21,999 nucleotides of DNA, taken from positions 1 to 21,999 of the forward strand of contig NXFV01000802.1 of the NCBI GenBank assembly GCA_002803225.1. The letters are read 5' to 3'. The notes below the pieces were generated by a model, which was not told where the DNA came from, did no database searches, and saw nothing but the letters and a program-made list of their open reading frames with translations. Below, one piece after another: positions 9,028 through 17,986 of this stretch; the first letter of the stretch is position 1, and the number at the start of each line of letters is the position of its first letter. Made by a program: the position numbers and the translations under genes. Source of the DNA: Gamarada debralockiae. Lineage: Eukaryota; Ascomycota; Leotiomycetes; Helotiales; Hyphodiscaceae.

Positions 9028-9579
9028 GATCGCTCTCGAAGAGTGGGGTTTGTGCTTGATGATGTCGGAGAATTGAACGGCAGTAGCAACTTGGATCAAT
9101 TCAATAAACCAGAGGAACTTCCCCAGATTCTAGATGGAAGAAGCTTATCTATAGAAATATCCGCGCCTCTTTGTATGGAGAGAGAACCCCAGCAGTACGT
9201 TCTCCAGATGGAGGTGAAGCGTGTCATTTCGGCGCGGGGCACCGACGCCGAAAGCCAACATTGCACTGCCGATCCCTGCCCCGACTGACCTTTCTGCTCG
9301 CCATACTCTTTTGGGACCTTGACACCGTGCGGGGATATTTCAATTTCTCCGCCGTTGTTTAATTCTTGGCTTTGCTCCTAATGGGCCTCCACACTATTGG
9401 GTTGAGGACATGTCGAAAACGAAAGGTGGGATGCCGAGGTGTCCCCAAGCGACCCGCTCGGAAAACTGAAAGTCAGGATTCTCTTCCCCATGGGACCATA
9501 AATCGACCGCCATTCCCCATCGGTGGCCCACACCGATGCCCCTTCCCTTACCAGTTCAGGAACGCTGTCGACCTTGATC
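9028..9579. promoter_or_regulatory. Divergent promoter between permease and C6 regulator
   Basis: This gene-free interval separates two divergent start codons. It contains a perfect inverted repeat at 9228-9252 (listed separately) and a weaker everted pair, CCGAG at 9434-9438 and CTCGG at 9457-9461. Open frames across it have no recognisable content and are not called. Confidence 0.55.
9228..9252. promoter_or_regulatory. Inverted repeat with CGG/CCG half-sites
   Basis: TTCGGCG (9228-9234) and CGCCGAA (9246-9252) are perfect 7-bp inverted arms around an 11-bp spacer, which places CGG and CCG triplets 15 bp apart. Zinc-cluster dimers bind such inverted CGG half-sites. The adjacent gene encodes a zinc-cluster protein, so self-regulation and control of the permease are plausible but unproven. 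Confidence 0.45.
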
Positions 9580-11940
9580 ATGCAAGCTCAAGCATGCGAC
9601 TCATGTCATCGTCGCAAATCTCGTTGCGACAAAGTAAAACCAGCTTGCGGGTATTGTCAAAAGAATCAAGCTCAGTGTGTATATACGGACCGAAGCAAAG
9701 AGCCGACATTCCGGAAGCATCATGTAGAAGCCATCCAGAGACGTCTTCGCCAGGCCGAAGCCAAAAATACAGCACTTGCAAACGAGCTGGCCAGGTCAAG
9801 AGCCACCGATGAGCTCCCAGAGCGTAGCGTTGGACCCTCCAGGTCATCGCCAATATCAGCGATTGTGAGTGGGCAGGTATGTAACTTGTCTACTCTCCTT
9901 TGCTCATCACGTGTAATCAGTTGATAAGACCGCCAATTTAGGCCTCAGCCAACGAGAACACTCCTGCAGGCGGCGATGTGATGAACGAAGTGACATTTCT
10001 TGCCTCGACTGCCGCTGGAGAGCGCCATTATCTAGGATCTACGAGTGGCATTTTGTTTGCAAATCTCGTGAGGGCCAGTGTCGATGTCTCCAACTCTCAT
10101 CCACTTCATTCATCAACGAACGGAAACGGTCAACAACACCTGAACATCTCAACAAACAGCACCTTTGCAGCCTCTAAGGAGACGCTACCGTCGCAGGAAC
10201 TTGCGCGAAAGCTTGTTTCTGCCTACCTCTCTCATGACCATCTGTGCTATCCATTCTTGCCCCCTCAAAACCTCCTGTCCATCGTTGATTCGATATACAA
10301 CGATGCGGCTTTCTACAACAACAATGTATACGAGTCATTTGTGTTCGATCTGGTTCTGGCTATTGCGACAGCCAATGTCTATAAGTTTGACTGGCAAATG
10401 CTTCCGAGCGCTGAAACCCATCATATCCGAGCCATGTCGCGAATCACGGCGGTCTTCCAGGCTGGAGGGTTGAAGAGTCTCCAAGCGATCTTACTCTTGT
10501 GCCAGTATAGGACAGGCAGCTCGATGCAGGATACATCTGCTAGCATGTGGCATTTGGTTGGGATCGCTGTCCGGATATGTTTCGAGCTTGGTCTCCACCG
10601 CGAGTCCACCTATTTGCTCAAGCAACACCGGCCGGGGAGCACGGAGTATCTCGAAGCTTTGCGGGACCAGGAAGTCAGACGCCGATGCTTCTGGTGTGTT
10701 TTCGCTATGGACAGGTATGTCAGAAGCCTTTCACGCCACAAGGATTACTCTTGCTGGCGACCGCTGGAAAATATTTCAGATAAAAATGGCTGACTACCTT
10801 AGAATCGTTGGTATTACCTTGGGAAGACCACTCGCTATACACTTAGATGATATTGATGTGGACTTACCTTCAAAGGAAAATGATCATGTTTTTACTGGGC
10901 CGCTCGAGTGCCGCGAAGGCATTTCATGGATGAACAGGACCGCCATATTCGTTCACGTTATAGAGTATCGTCTTCTGTGTGGAAGAATTATAAAATCACT
11001 TCACGGTTTGAAGAAGCCAGGTCACGACGAAGGGCAGATATGTGCTCTGAGAGACAGACTCGTAGCCGATCTGGATAGCTGGCGACAGAACACTCGAAAT
11101 CTCGATCTCCCTGTAGTGGATCTTCATTCGACAATGTCACAGGACCGCTCCAGTTTTCGGTCAAATGAGTGGTATGAAATGTTATATTGTAATGCAATGC
11201 TATTTCTCTTCCGGCCTTCCCCAATGCTTGCGGATATCAGCCGGGATTCAAATTCCTTGCAAAATATATTTTCTTCCGCGAAGCAAGCCATCACTCTTTA
11301 TGCTTATCTCCACCGATCGCGAAAAATCAACTATTCTTGGATTACGCTGCATTCAGTCTTCATGGCGGGTCTCTCATATATATATGCCGTCTCCCGCCAT
11401 TTTAGAGAAAAGCGACGCGGACCGCGTGGAGGGTCTGTCCTCGAGTCAGACCCCTCAGCTATCGAAATCGTCAATGATACACGAGCTTGTTCTAATGTGC
11501 TAGTTGCTGTCTCGGAGCGCTGGAATGCCCTTCGGCATTGCCACGAGGTGTTTGACAGACTCAGCGATGCAGTGCTTGCGGACGCTATCAAACTGCAGTG
11601 TGCGCCGAACTTCCCTCAGCAGGTATCAACTACTCAGACCCAGGTTCCTTCAACACTGAACACAGGCAATTGCAACAACATTATTTCGCCGTCGGGCATC
11701 GCCTCGATGGGACCAGAAATAGCACTGCCAATGAATTCGGGCTTCTACTCTGGTACCTCTCCTTTAGCTGTCGATTCGGAATTCCGCAGCTGTTTCGATG
11801 ACTTGCAAAATCTCTACGATCAATCCTACGTCGATGATCCAGTGATGCAGCTGTCTCAGGACTGGCTTGGATATATCGATGACTTTAATGGAATGATGGC
11901 ACCTATGATGACAGATCAATACGCAGGAGCGAGCTACTGA
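9580..11940 (+). CDS. Zn(II)2Cys6 transcription factor with fungal-specific middle region
   Basis: Three exons (9580-9876, 9942-10714, 10803-11940) give 735 residues. The first in-frame ATG is 9580; the frame is open further upstream but only from a GTG. The zinc cluster C-x2-C-x6-C-x6-C-x2-C-x6-C covers residues 6-33, with a basic RRKSRC core. A short coiled-coil-like linker (IQRRLRQAEAKNTALANEL) follows. The fungal-specific regulatory domain (PF04082 type) lies about 170-480: LVGIAVRICFELGLHRES, then RRCFWCVFAMDR joined across intron 2 to IVGITLGRPLAI (about 347-369). The tail is acidic and aromatic (DWLGYIDDF), as in activation domains. It is a nuclear DNA-binding regulator, divergent from the permease and convergent with the AtuA-like gene, and is probably the local regulator of this group. 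The inducer is unknown. Confidence 0.93.
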
Positions 11941-12060
11941 TTACATTGTTACAAATTTCGCTAGTGCCGTCAGTTGCCTGCCTCTAGTGTAAATCGGAAC
12001 CCAAATCCCTCTATCTAGTCTCGGCTCTAATCCATTCAAGGTATTTTATGCCTCTACTCA

Positions 12061-14112
12061 TCATATTCTTCCTCTCTCCAAAAAGATTTCTGGAATGTCT
12101 ACGGTTCTACTCCTGAGAAATTCCCCAATACCCTTACCTAATCCGTCTACTCGAGAGCTGCTCGCAATCCCACCGTCTAAGAAGTCCAGTATACGACTAT
12201 TTATTGTTAGCGCTGAAGAAGTGGATACATCTTTCGAACTCACAAGTGAACAGCAAGCAGATTCGGAAGCTCGCATCTTTCAACTCTCCTGGACGTGTCT
12301 CCCGTTGCCCAGTCATCTCCAAACAGCTCCTTCAATTTCTCCACCGTCAACAGACTCTGCAACCAAGGATACTCGTCTGCATTCCGAACGAAGAATCCAA
12401 TATTGGAATTGTTTGCCTTATCCCCGGATCGAGCATGGACAATGCTCCCGAGTGGCGCGGATATGGTTGGTCCGAACGACGCAAGATCTCGTGGTGTTAG
12501 CGTCTCGTAAGATGGTCGGATGACTGGATAGAATGCAGTTTTGACGGGCGGTGGAATTGATATGGCTTTCCGGCCAACCAAAGCTTGGTGATCTATCGCT
12601 TGAATCGGGATCACTGCCGGAAACATTTCCATGAATGGCTTTGGGTCCATTGTTCGGAAGTCCAGATTCATGTGATATCCTGGTCTTTTGTCAGTGTCAG
12701 ATATCGGGGAGGCACCCTTTGCTCGTACCTGGATAGCTCTGCATGCGCAAGGCGTATACCCTATTTCGGAATTTTGGCGCAGCAATATCCTCTTTCCTTC
12801 GAGCCTGAGCAAATATTCTCAAGAACACCGTACCTGCTTGTTGTGATCGCGGGTTTGAAGCCGGCGTTCCATAGAGCTCGATTGACAGTTTGCTGAAATT
12901 GCAATCCTTGAACATATGATGTAGCTGATTCTTCATCATTTCAGCCTTCTCAACAACATCAAGCCCGTTGATGTAGAAAGTGGTCTCGCATTGATAACCG
13001 CCATTGGCAGCAATCATGGCTTTCGCCGTGGAAGGCGGTGGAAGTCCAATCATCCCTGAAACGTACACCACATTTTTGGTCGCCGTATCTTCGATCTTGA
13101 CCTTCGACAGATCTGCCACCACGTCGGGGTTCAGATACAACTCTCCCTGAAGTTCGTACAATAACTGCGAGGTGATATTGAACTTGTTCACGATGCCATT
13201 GCTGTCCTCGGGCTTGGTGACGAAAAACGTCCCGTCTGACTGGATTTCTGCAATGCCGAAACCCAGATCTACGAGTTCGGGAAGGAATTCTTTGAAACCG
13301 GAAAAGTTGGCGCCTGTTGCGTAAGGCCCACATTCAATCAAATCTATCAAATTTTAGCATTTGGTTTTGGATTTCAGACGATGGGGTCAAGCTTACGCCC
13401 AGCAACCAGCGCACCAGCCAATTCATCGAAAGACTCAGGGCCCCAACCATACCACCACGCAGCCGCTCCAATAACAGGACTCGCATCAGTCACTCGACCG
13501 CAAATGACAATGTCTGCACCAGCTTTCAACGCTTCTACGATACCCCAAGCGCCAATATACGCGACTCCACAGTGGACTTCCTCATTCAAGTGCCAAGCTC
13601 CCAAAGTCTGCTCTTCATGATCCAAATGATGCAATTCCAACTTCCGCCTCCTCTCTTTATCCCTTAACAGCTCCGTAATATCATCTCCGATAACCCGCGC
13701 AACAACCACCTGCTCATTCTCAGTCTGCTGGCACAGTTCCTGGACCATGGATGCTAGAGCAGATGTGTTAAGAGCTCCGGCATTTGTGATGACTTTCAAA
13801 CCTCTGGCCACAACGGAGTCGATGCATTGAGATAATTGGTCGAGGAAGCCAACTTCGTAGCCAAGAGATGGGTCACTGGATTTGGCAATTGCGTTCCATG
13901 CGATGTTCATTTCGCTGAGCCAGTCGCCGGTTATGATGTCCACGTTCCCTGTCTCGACCATGCGGGACATGGCGTTCCAGTGGTCGCCAGTTCTGGGTAT
14001 ATATTAGTCAAACAATGTGAGATCTGAAGACTAGAATAGTTGGATAGAGAGGGTATGCGGATTCTTACGCTCCGGAGACATTTCCAATTCTGATGTTGCG
14101 CTTTGAAGGCAT
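12061..14112 (-). CDS. AtuA-like / DUF1446 family protein
   Basis: Five exons (14112-14069, 13992-13397, 13343-12729, 12679-12244, 12196-12061) join exactly in frame to 608 residues, normal for the family. The 44-nt first exon encodes the start MPSKRNIRIGNVSG and splices to ATGDHWNAM, rebuilding the GNVSGATGD signature. The DUF1446 domain runs about 5-440, with ITNAGALN, IVICGRVTDASPV, WYGWG and, across intron 2, LVAGHLIECGPYATGANFSG. The C-terminal AtuA ferredoxin-like domain (about 490-600) has HARSGDKANNSNIGFF at about 500-515. Bacterial AtuA belongs to the acyclic terpene (citronellol/geraniol) utilisation set; its reaction is not established, and fungal members are barely studied. No signal peptide is seen, so it is probably intracellular. 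It is divergent from the tannase-family gene and convergent with the C6 regulator, whose stop lies 120 bp away. Confidence 0.93.
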
Positions 14113-14639
14113 TCTAGCTGAATGCGACGAGGGCTTGAGTGCGATGAGGAGTTGGACGAAAAGGGACTGAGGCGAATTAATGAATTCGAGCTTCAGGAAA
14201 GAATTTGATATTCAATTCATGAGACAGGCCCTGCAACAAAAATTATTCTGGTGTGTGCAATTCTAATCTCGGCGCCGCGGACGGGCGTGGGGAGCGGGGT
14301 GGCGCCCCGAACTCCTCGCCTTTCGGTCCCCAGCGCCGACGTCCACCTGCGGCTTCTCGGCACGGAAGCTTAGCATCATGTTCAGCAAATCTCCCCAATT
14401 TTGTTCTCGGAAACTTTTCATATTGCGGAGATGGGGTCACACCGGCGGAAATCAACCCCCTTCTGGTCAAAATGCGGGGATGAGCCAAGTGACGGAGTGT
14501 CGGAAGACGGCCAGTGTTGGCCGAAGATGGAACAAGATTGATGTGAATCATGTTAAAAACTTGGGCGAATTTCTCTTTTCTTTAGAAGAGTGTCTTTCTA
14601 TTGCTGTTAATGATAGGACATTGGCTCCGTCAATTGAGG
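14113..14639. promoter_or_regulatory. Shared promoter of AtuA-like and tannase genes
   Basis: This 527-bp interval lies between two divergent start codons. It holds a GC-rich block at about 14268-14362, a CGG-N13-CCG pair at 14426-14444, three CGG triplets in direct orientation at 14493-14510, and the palindrome at 14508-14523. Open frames in it have no recognisable content. Confidence 0.6.
14508..14523. promoter_or_regulatory. CGG-N10-CCG palindrome, zinc-cluster type site
   Basis: CGGCCAGTGTTGGCCG has perfect 6-bp arms (CGGCCA/TGGCCG). The CGG-N10-CCG spacing is the one bound by Put3-type zinc-cluster dimers. It lies 117 bp upstream of the tannase-family start codon and about 400 bp from the AtuA-like start, so it could serve both genes. 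Binding by the neighbouring C6 protein is inference. Confidence 0.5.
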
Positions 14640-16360
14640 ATGAAGCTCCCGTCAAACGCATCGCTTTGGGCAACTGCTCTTCTCTTTTCTGATGTCCAGT
14701 CCCTTGTCCTCCCCATACCGACTCAGGACTGCTCTACTTTTGCTCAAAGTGTCGCAAAGTCATTTGAAGGCCAGAAATTCACAGTCGTAAACTCTACTCT
14801 GATTCCGGCGAACTCTACAAGTAGCAATGAGTACGAATATTGTCAGGTGATTGGCAGCGTCGCATACACGAGCAACGACACTCTCAATTTCCAGGTCTAC
14901 CTCCCGGATGCAGCAGTTTATACTGGTCGATTTATGGCTGTTGGTAAGTTCAAAGCTTGTTTTTGTGAAGCGCAAACTTTTGACTGATGTTCGCTCAGGA
15001 AATGGAGGCATGGCCGGCACCATCGATACGGCTAACATGATGTTGCAGCTGAATAAAGGATTCGCTGTCGCAGGGTACGGTTTTCTATTCGGCCAGCTCA
15101 GTTGAGAGATATCATCATACTAATTGAACACCTAGCGGAGATTCAGGGCATCTTGCAGCTGAGAATAACAACGGCGGCGGATCACCCGGCGTGTACCTTC
15201 CCTACATGCACGACTTAAACCAAGTCGAAGCCTGGATCCACAACGCTATATCCATCTTCACAGGACCCACCAAGTCCATCATCGAGCAGTATTATGGAGC
15301 ACCTGCACGGTTCAGCTACTACGATGGCTGCTCAACTGGCGGTGCGCAGGGGTTTGCACTTGCTCAATTTCACCCAGAGTTGTTCGATGGAATTTACGCT
15401 GGAAGTCCTGGGAATTGGTATTCTCATCTCGCATTATCCTTCCTTTGGAATGCGGTGAAGACTCAAGGAGCAGCAGAGATCCCCCAAACCATGTTGGATG
15501 CCATTACTGCAGCCGTGCTGGAGGAATGCGATTCACTTGATGGCGTCAAGGACAACATGCTCGAGAACCCACTGAAATGTAAATTCGATATCAACACCCT
15601 GGCTTGCAACTCCTCCTCTGCCTTAATAAACGCTTCCACATGTCTGACCCCAGCCCAACTTGAAGCAGCAACAGCAATCTATGCTGGTCCAACTTCCAGC
15701 ATTAATGGATCGGAGTTGTATCCAGGATTCTCGATTGGTTCAGAGGCCAGTTGGTTGAGTCAGGAAGGATCGTTGGCTGATGCTTTTTCGATACCGATTT
15801 TGCAGAATATGGTGTTCAATAATTTGAGCTACGATTTTCTTGAGTTTGATTGGGGAAGTGATATTGTGGCTGTGGATGAGAGGGTTGGTCGGTATATTGA
15901 TGAGATTAGTACGGATCTTTCGGGGTTCAGGAATAAGGGAGGGAAAATGTTGGTCACTCAAGGTAAGCTATGAACTCACACCTCGGTGATTTCATTCAGC
16001 TCACAACGATATTCAGGCTGGGCAGACGCCTACAACGCCGCCATCTGGCCCATCCAACACTTGCAAGGCCTAGAGGCCTTCTTCGGCGGCGACATTTCCG
16101 ACTTCTTCAATCTCTTCATGGTACCAGGTGGAGGACACTGTGGTCCGGCTCCCAATTATCCTGCCAGTCCAGGCACTTATCACGTTGCTGAAGCTCTGGT
16201 CGCGTGGGTTGAGGGGGGCGAGAAGCCTGCGAGTGTATTGAGCACGGGGACGATGAATGGGACGGGAATCAGCAGAAAGCTGTGTCCCTGGCCTCAGACA
16301 GCGACGTATATTGGTGGTGATTTTAATTTGGCGTCGAGTTATGTTTGCCAAAATCCATAG
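14640..16360 (+). CDS. Secreted tannase / feruloyl esterase family enzyme
   Basis: Four exons (14640-14943, 14999-15074, 15136-15962, 16017-16360) give 516 residues, typical of PF07519. Residues 1 to about 24 (MKLPSNASLWATALLFSDVQS) look like a signal peptide. The oxyanion-side motif AVAGGDSGH is rebuilt across intron 2 (about 124-132). The nucleophile is Ser193 in GCSTGGAQG, the acid Asp406 in GWAD (created across intron 3), and the base His443 in GGGHCGP. Cys192 and Cys444 complete the CS-D-HC arrangement in which a disulphide holds Ser and His together. CDSLDGVKDN (about 265-275) resembles the lid calcium site. Several N-glycosylation sequons suit secretion. The enzyme should cleave esters of phenolic acids (gallate, ferulate or similar) outside the cell; the exact ester cannot be told. 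It shares a promoter with the AtuA-like gene. Confidence 0.93.
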
Positions 16361-16793
16361 TTGACCCACAAACAACTAATGATGAACAAATTTACATTCC
16401 CAAAAACGATTGTGATTTCAACCATTGGTTGAGGAGTGCTGATCTTCGGTTCTGAGCAAATATTTCGGAACCACAAAACTATAATACTTTTCAGCTTTCT
16501 CAATTACCATCTTTCACCGGGCAAGGAGATAAAGGCGTTACGATACTTCAAACAGCTCTTGCCAAAGAAAAAAAATCTCCGTCTTCCCCACACTTGCCTT
16601 GCAGTACTGGGGACTCCGTCAAAGATAGGAACATTATTGTGGGAACGGTCAAATATCCTTCTAGGATCAACCGGGCGGAGATTTCCAAGTCGCTCTAATA
16701 AGAGTGAAAATGAGCTGTATCTCCATGGCTTTCCTGGAAAGAGGTTGGAGCCCGAAAAGTGTCGAGTCTGAGTTCACATAGATAGTTGAATCC

Positions 16794-16821
16794 CCTCCAG
16801 TCCACGATATCTGGCTGGAGG
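16794..16821. other. Bulged stem-loop
   Basis: CCTCCAG-T-CCA (16794-16804) pairs with TGG-CTGGAGG (16812-16821), giving 10 base pairs with a single bulged T and a 7-nt loop, CGATATC. It lies between the esterase and bZIP genes. It could be structure in a transcript leader or trailer, or a protein-binding palindrome; the sequence does not decide. Confidence 0.5.
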
Positions 16822-16957
16822 TCAGGGCTGGTGTGAAAATAGCCACCCAGAATCATTCTGTCTATCCCCTGTCTCGGTTAATCAAAAGGGCAATGGCTGA
16901 GTCGCCCTAACCGAATTGAGCTCGCCGAGAACCCCGCTACTGCGCCATTGTGCAGGT

Positions 16958-16964
16958 TGACTCA
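16958..16964. promoter_or_regulatory. TGACTCA, Gcn4/AP-1 type site
   Basis: This is the canonical heptamer bound by Gcn4/CPC1-like bZIP dimers, 176 bp upstream of the bZIP ATG. The bZIP protein has an AAR-containing basic region, so self-control is plausible. The same heptamer (as TGAGTCA) occurs downstream of the gene at 18514-18520. A single 7-mer can occur by chance. Confidence 0.4.
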
Positions 16965-17103
16965 GAAAGTTGTGCAACCTTCGACCTCCACCGTTCCCTT
17001 TTAATTCGGAGGAAAACCTCTTTTCTTCCTCAAAAATCTTTGCCCACTCCAGTGGTGCTCAGCTCCCATCAATTGACCTTTTGATCTATTAAGCAGTTTC
17101 CCA

Positions 17104-17122
17104 GCGGGCTGGTTGAGCCCGC
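17104..17122 (+). promoter_or_regulatory. GC-rich hairpin in the bZIP mRNA leader
   Basis: GCGGGCT (17104-17110) and AGCCCGC (17116-17122) form a perfect 7-bp stem with a 5-nt loop, GGTTG. The hairpin ends 17 nt before the ATG at 17140. A stable stem so close to a start codon can hinder or direct start selection, which matters because the start of this gene is unclear. Confidence 0.5.
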
Positions 17123-17139
17123 CAGTCCCTAATTCAGTC

Positions 17140-17986
17140 ATGCCTTCAGGAGGATCCAGCTCAGCGGCGGCGAGCCGAACACAGACAATCTTCTTCCAAC
17201 CACAGCAAAGCAGAAAGCCAGCCAAGCCACCTTGGTTACGGGACCTCTAGGTATCCTCAGTATCAATTCAACCATCATTCCCCTGAGTACGATTTTGGAT
17301 CGAGGGATACATTTGGTGCGGGACTTCTAGTTTTCCCTCAATCGACGCTTCCATTTGTACCAGGGGAAGAGTGGCAGTCAATTCCAGGACAGGATACTGC
17401 GTACCTTGATCCGGATCCATGGGCTGTATTAAATACCCCGCTCTCGCTCGAGGATCCTGCCAACCTTCTATTTTCGAGTTTCAATGAACCATTCACGAGC
17501 ATGCCAGATTTGAGTGGAAATGTCAATCATCACACTCCTCCAAGTCAAACAGGAGCCAATCCAGTCTCTCCTCCTGGTCAACATTCATTACAGAATACAC
17601 TGTCGGGTTCGTAGCTACCTCGATTGTTCAAACCATCTTTTCCGTATCTGACATGTTCTTCAGCAGAAGACCGCACACCACCAAACTCCGTCTCTTCCTC
17701 CTTCGATAACGCCTTCACACCGCCCTCACCTCCCACATCAAAGAATACCCCAGCCAAGAAGGCATCTCCCAAACCCACCTCCTCTACCAATTCGAAAGAC
17801 TCGAAAGTCGCCAAGCGAACTCTCAATACTCTTGCAGCTCGCCGCTACCGCCAAAGAAGAGTCGACCAGGTGAACGATCTTGAAACAGCCCTCAAGGAAA
17901 CTCAGTCCGAGAGGGATGAATTGAAGGTCCGCGTCGCGAGATTGGAAGGCGAACTCGAGGCTTTGAAGGGTCTGCTAAAACGCTGA
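17140..17986 (+). CDS. bZIP transcription factor (start region uncertain)
   Basis: The C-terminal exon (17664-17986) holds a basic region KRTLNTLAARRYRQRR (N-x2-AAR-x-YR signature) followed by a leucine zipper with heptad leucines in LETALKE...DELKVRVARLEGELEALKGLL, ending at a TGA. A 57-nt intron (17607-17663) joins it in frame to an exon rich in Pro, Gln, Ser and Asn, with acidic and aromatic residues, consistent with an activation region. The anomaly is at the 5' end. The ATG at 17140 begins MPSGGSSSAAASRTQT but meets a stop at 17248-17250. The frame leading to the zipper is +1 relative to it, is open from about 17118, and has no ATG before about 17500. A one-base indel, a missed 5' exon, or a weak intron (for example 17235-17304) could explain this. 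The zipper resembles Gcn4-like fungal bZIP proteins; targets are unknown. Confidence 0.8.

Larger units (their letters stand above)
16361..17139. other. Intergenic region: esterase 3' end and bZIP leader/promoter
   Basis: No gene is recognised in these 779 bp. The interval contains a bulged hairpin at 16794-16821, a TGACTCA motif at 16958-16964 and a GC-rich hairpin at 17104-17122; each is listed separately. Open frames such as the one at 16436-16771 carry no domain or codon character that would support a gene. Confidence 0.6.

Noticed and set aside
9523..9579. N-terminal extension of the C6 regulator
   Set aside because: The frame is open, but it begins with GTG; the first ATG is 9580, just before the zinc cluster.
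12095..12523. Open frames on the + strand across the AtuA-like gene 3' half
   Set aside because: They are antisense shadows of the spliced minus-strand exons, whose joined frame matches a known family from start to end.
17140..17986. HAC1-type unconventional splicing as the cause of the bZIP frame problem
   Set aside because: In HAC1 the unconventional intron lies downstream of the zipper; here the frame problem is at the 5' end, and the intron before the zipper has ordinary GT-AG borders.
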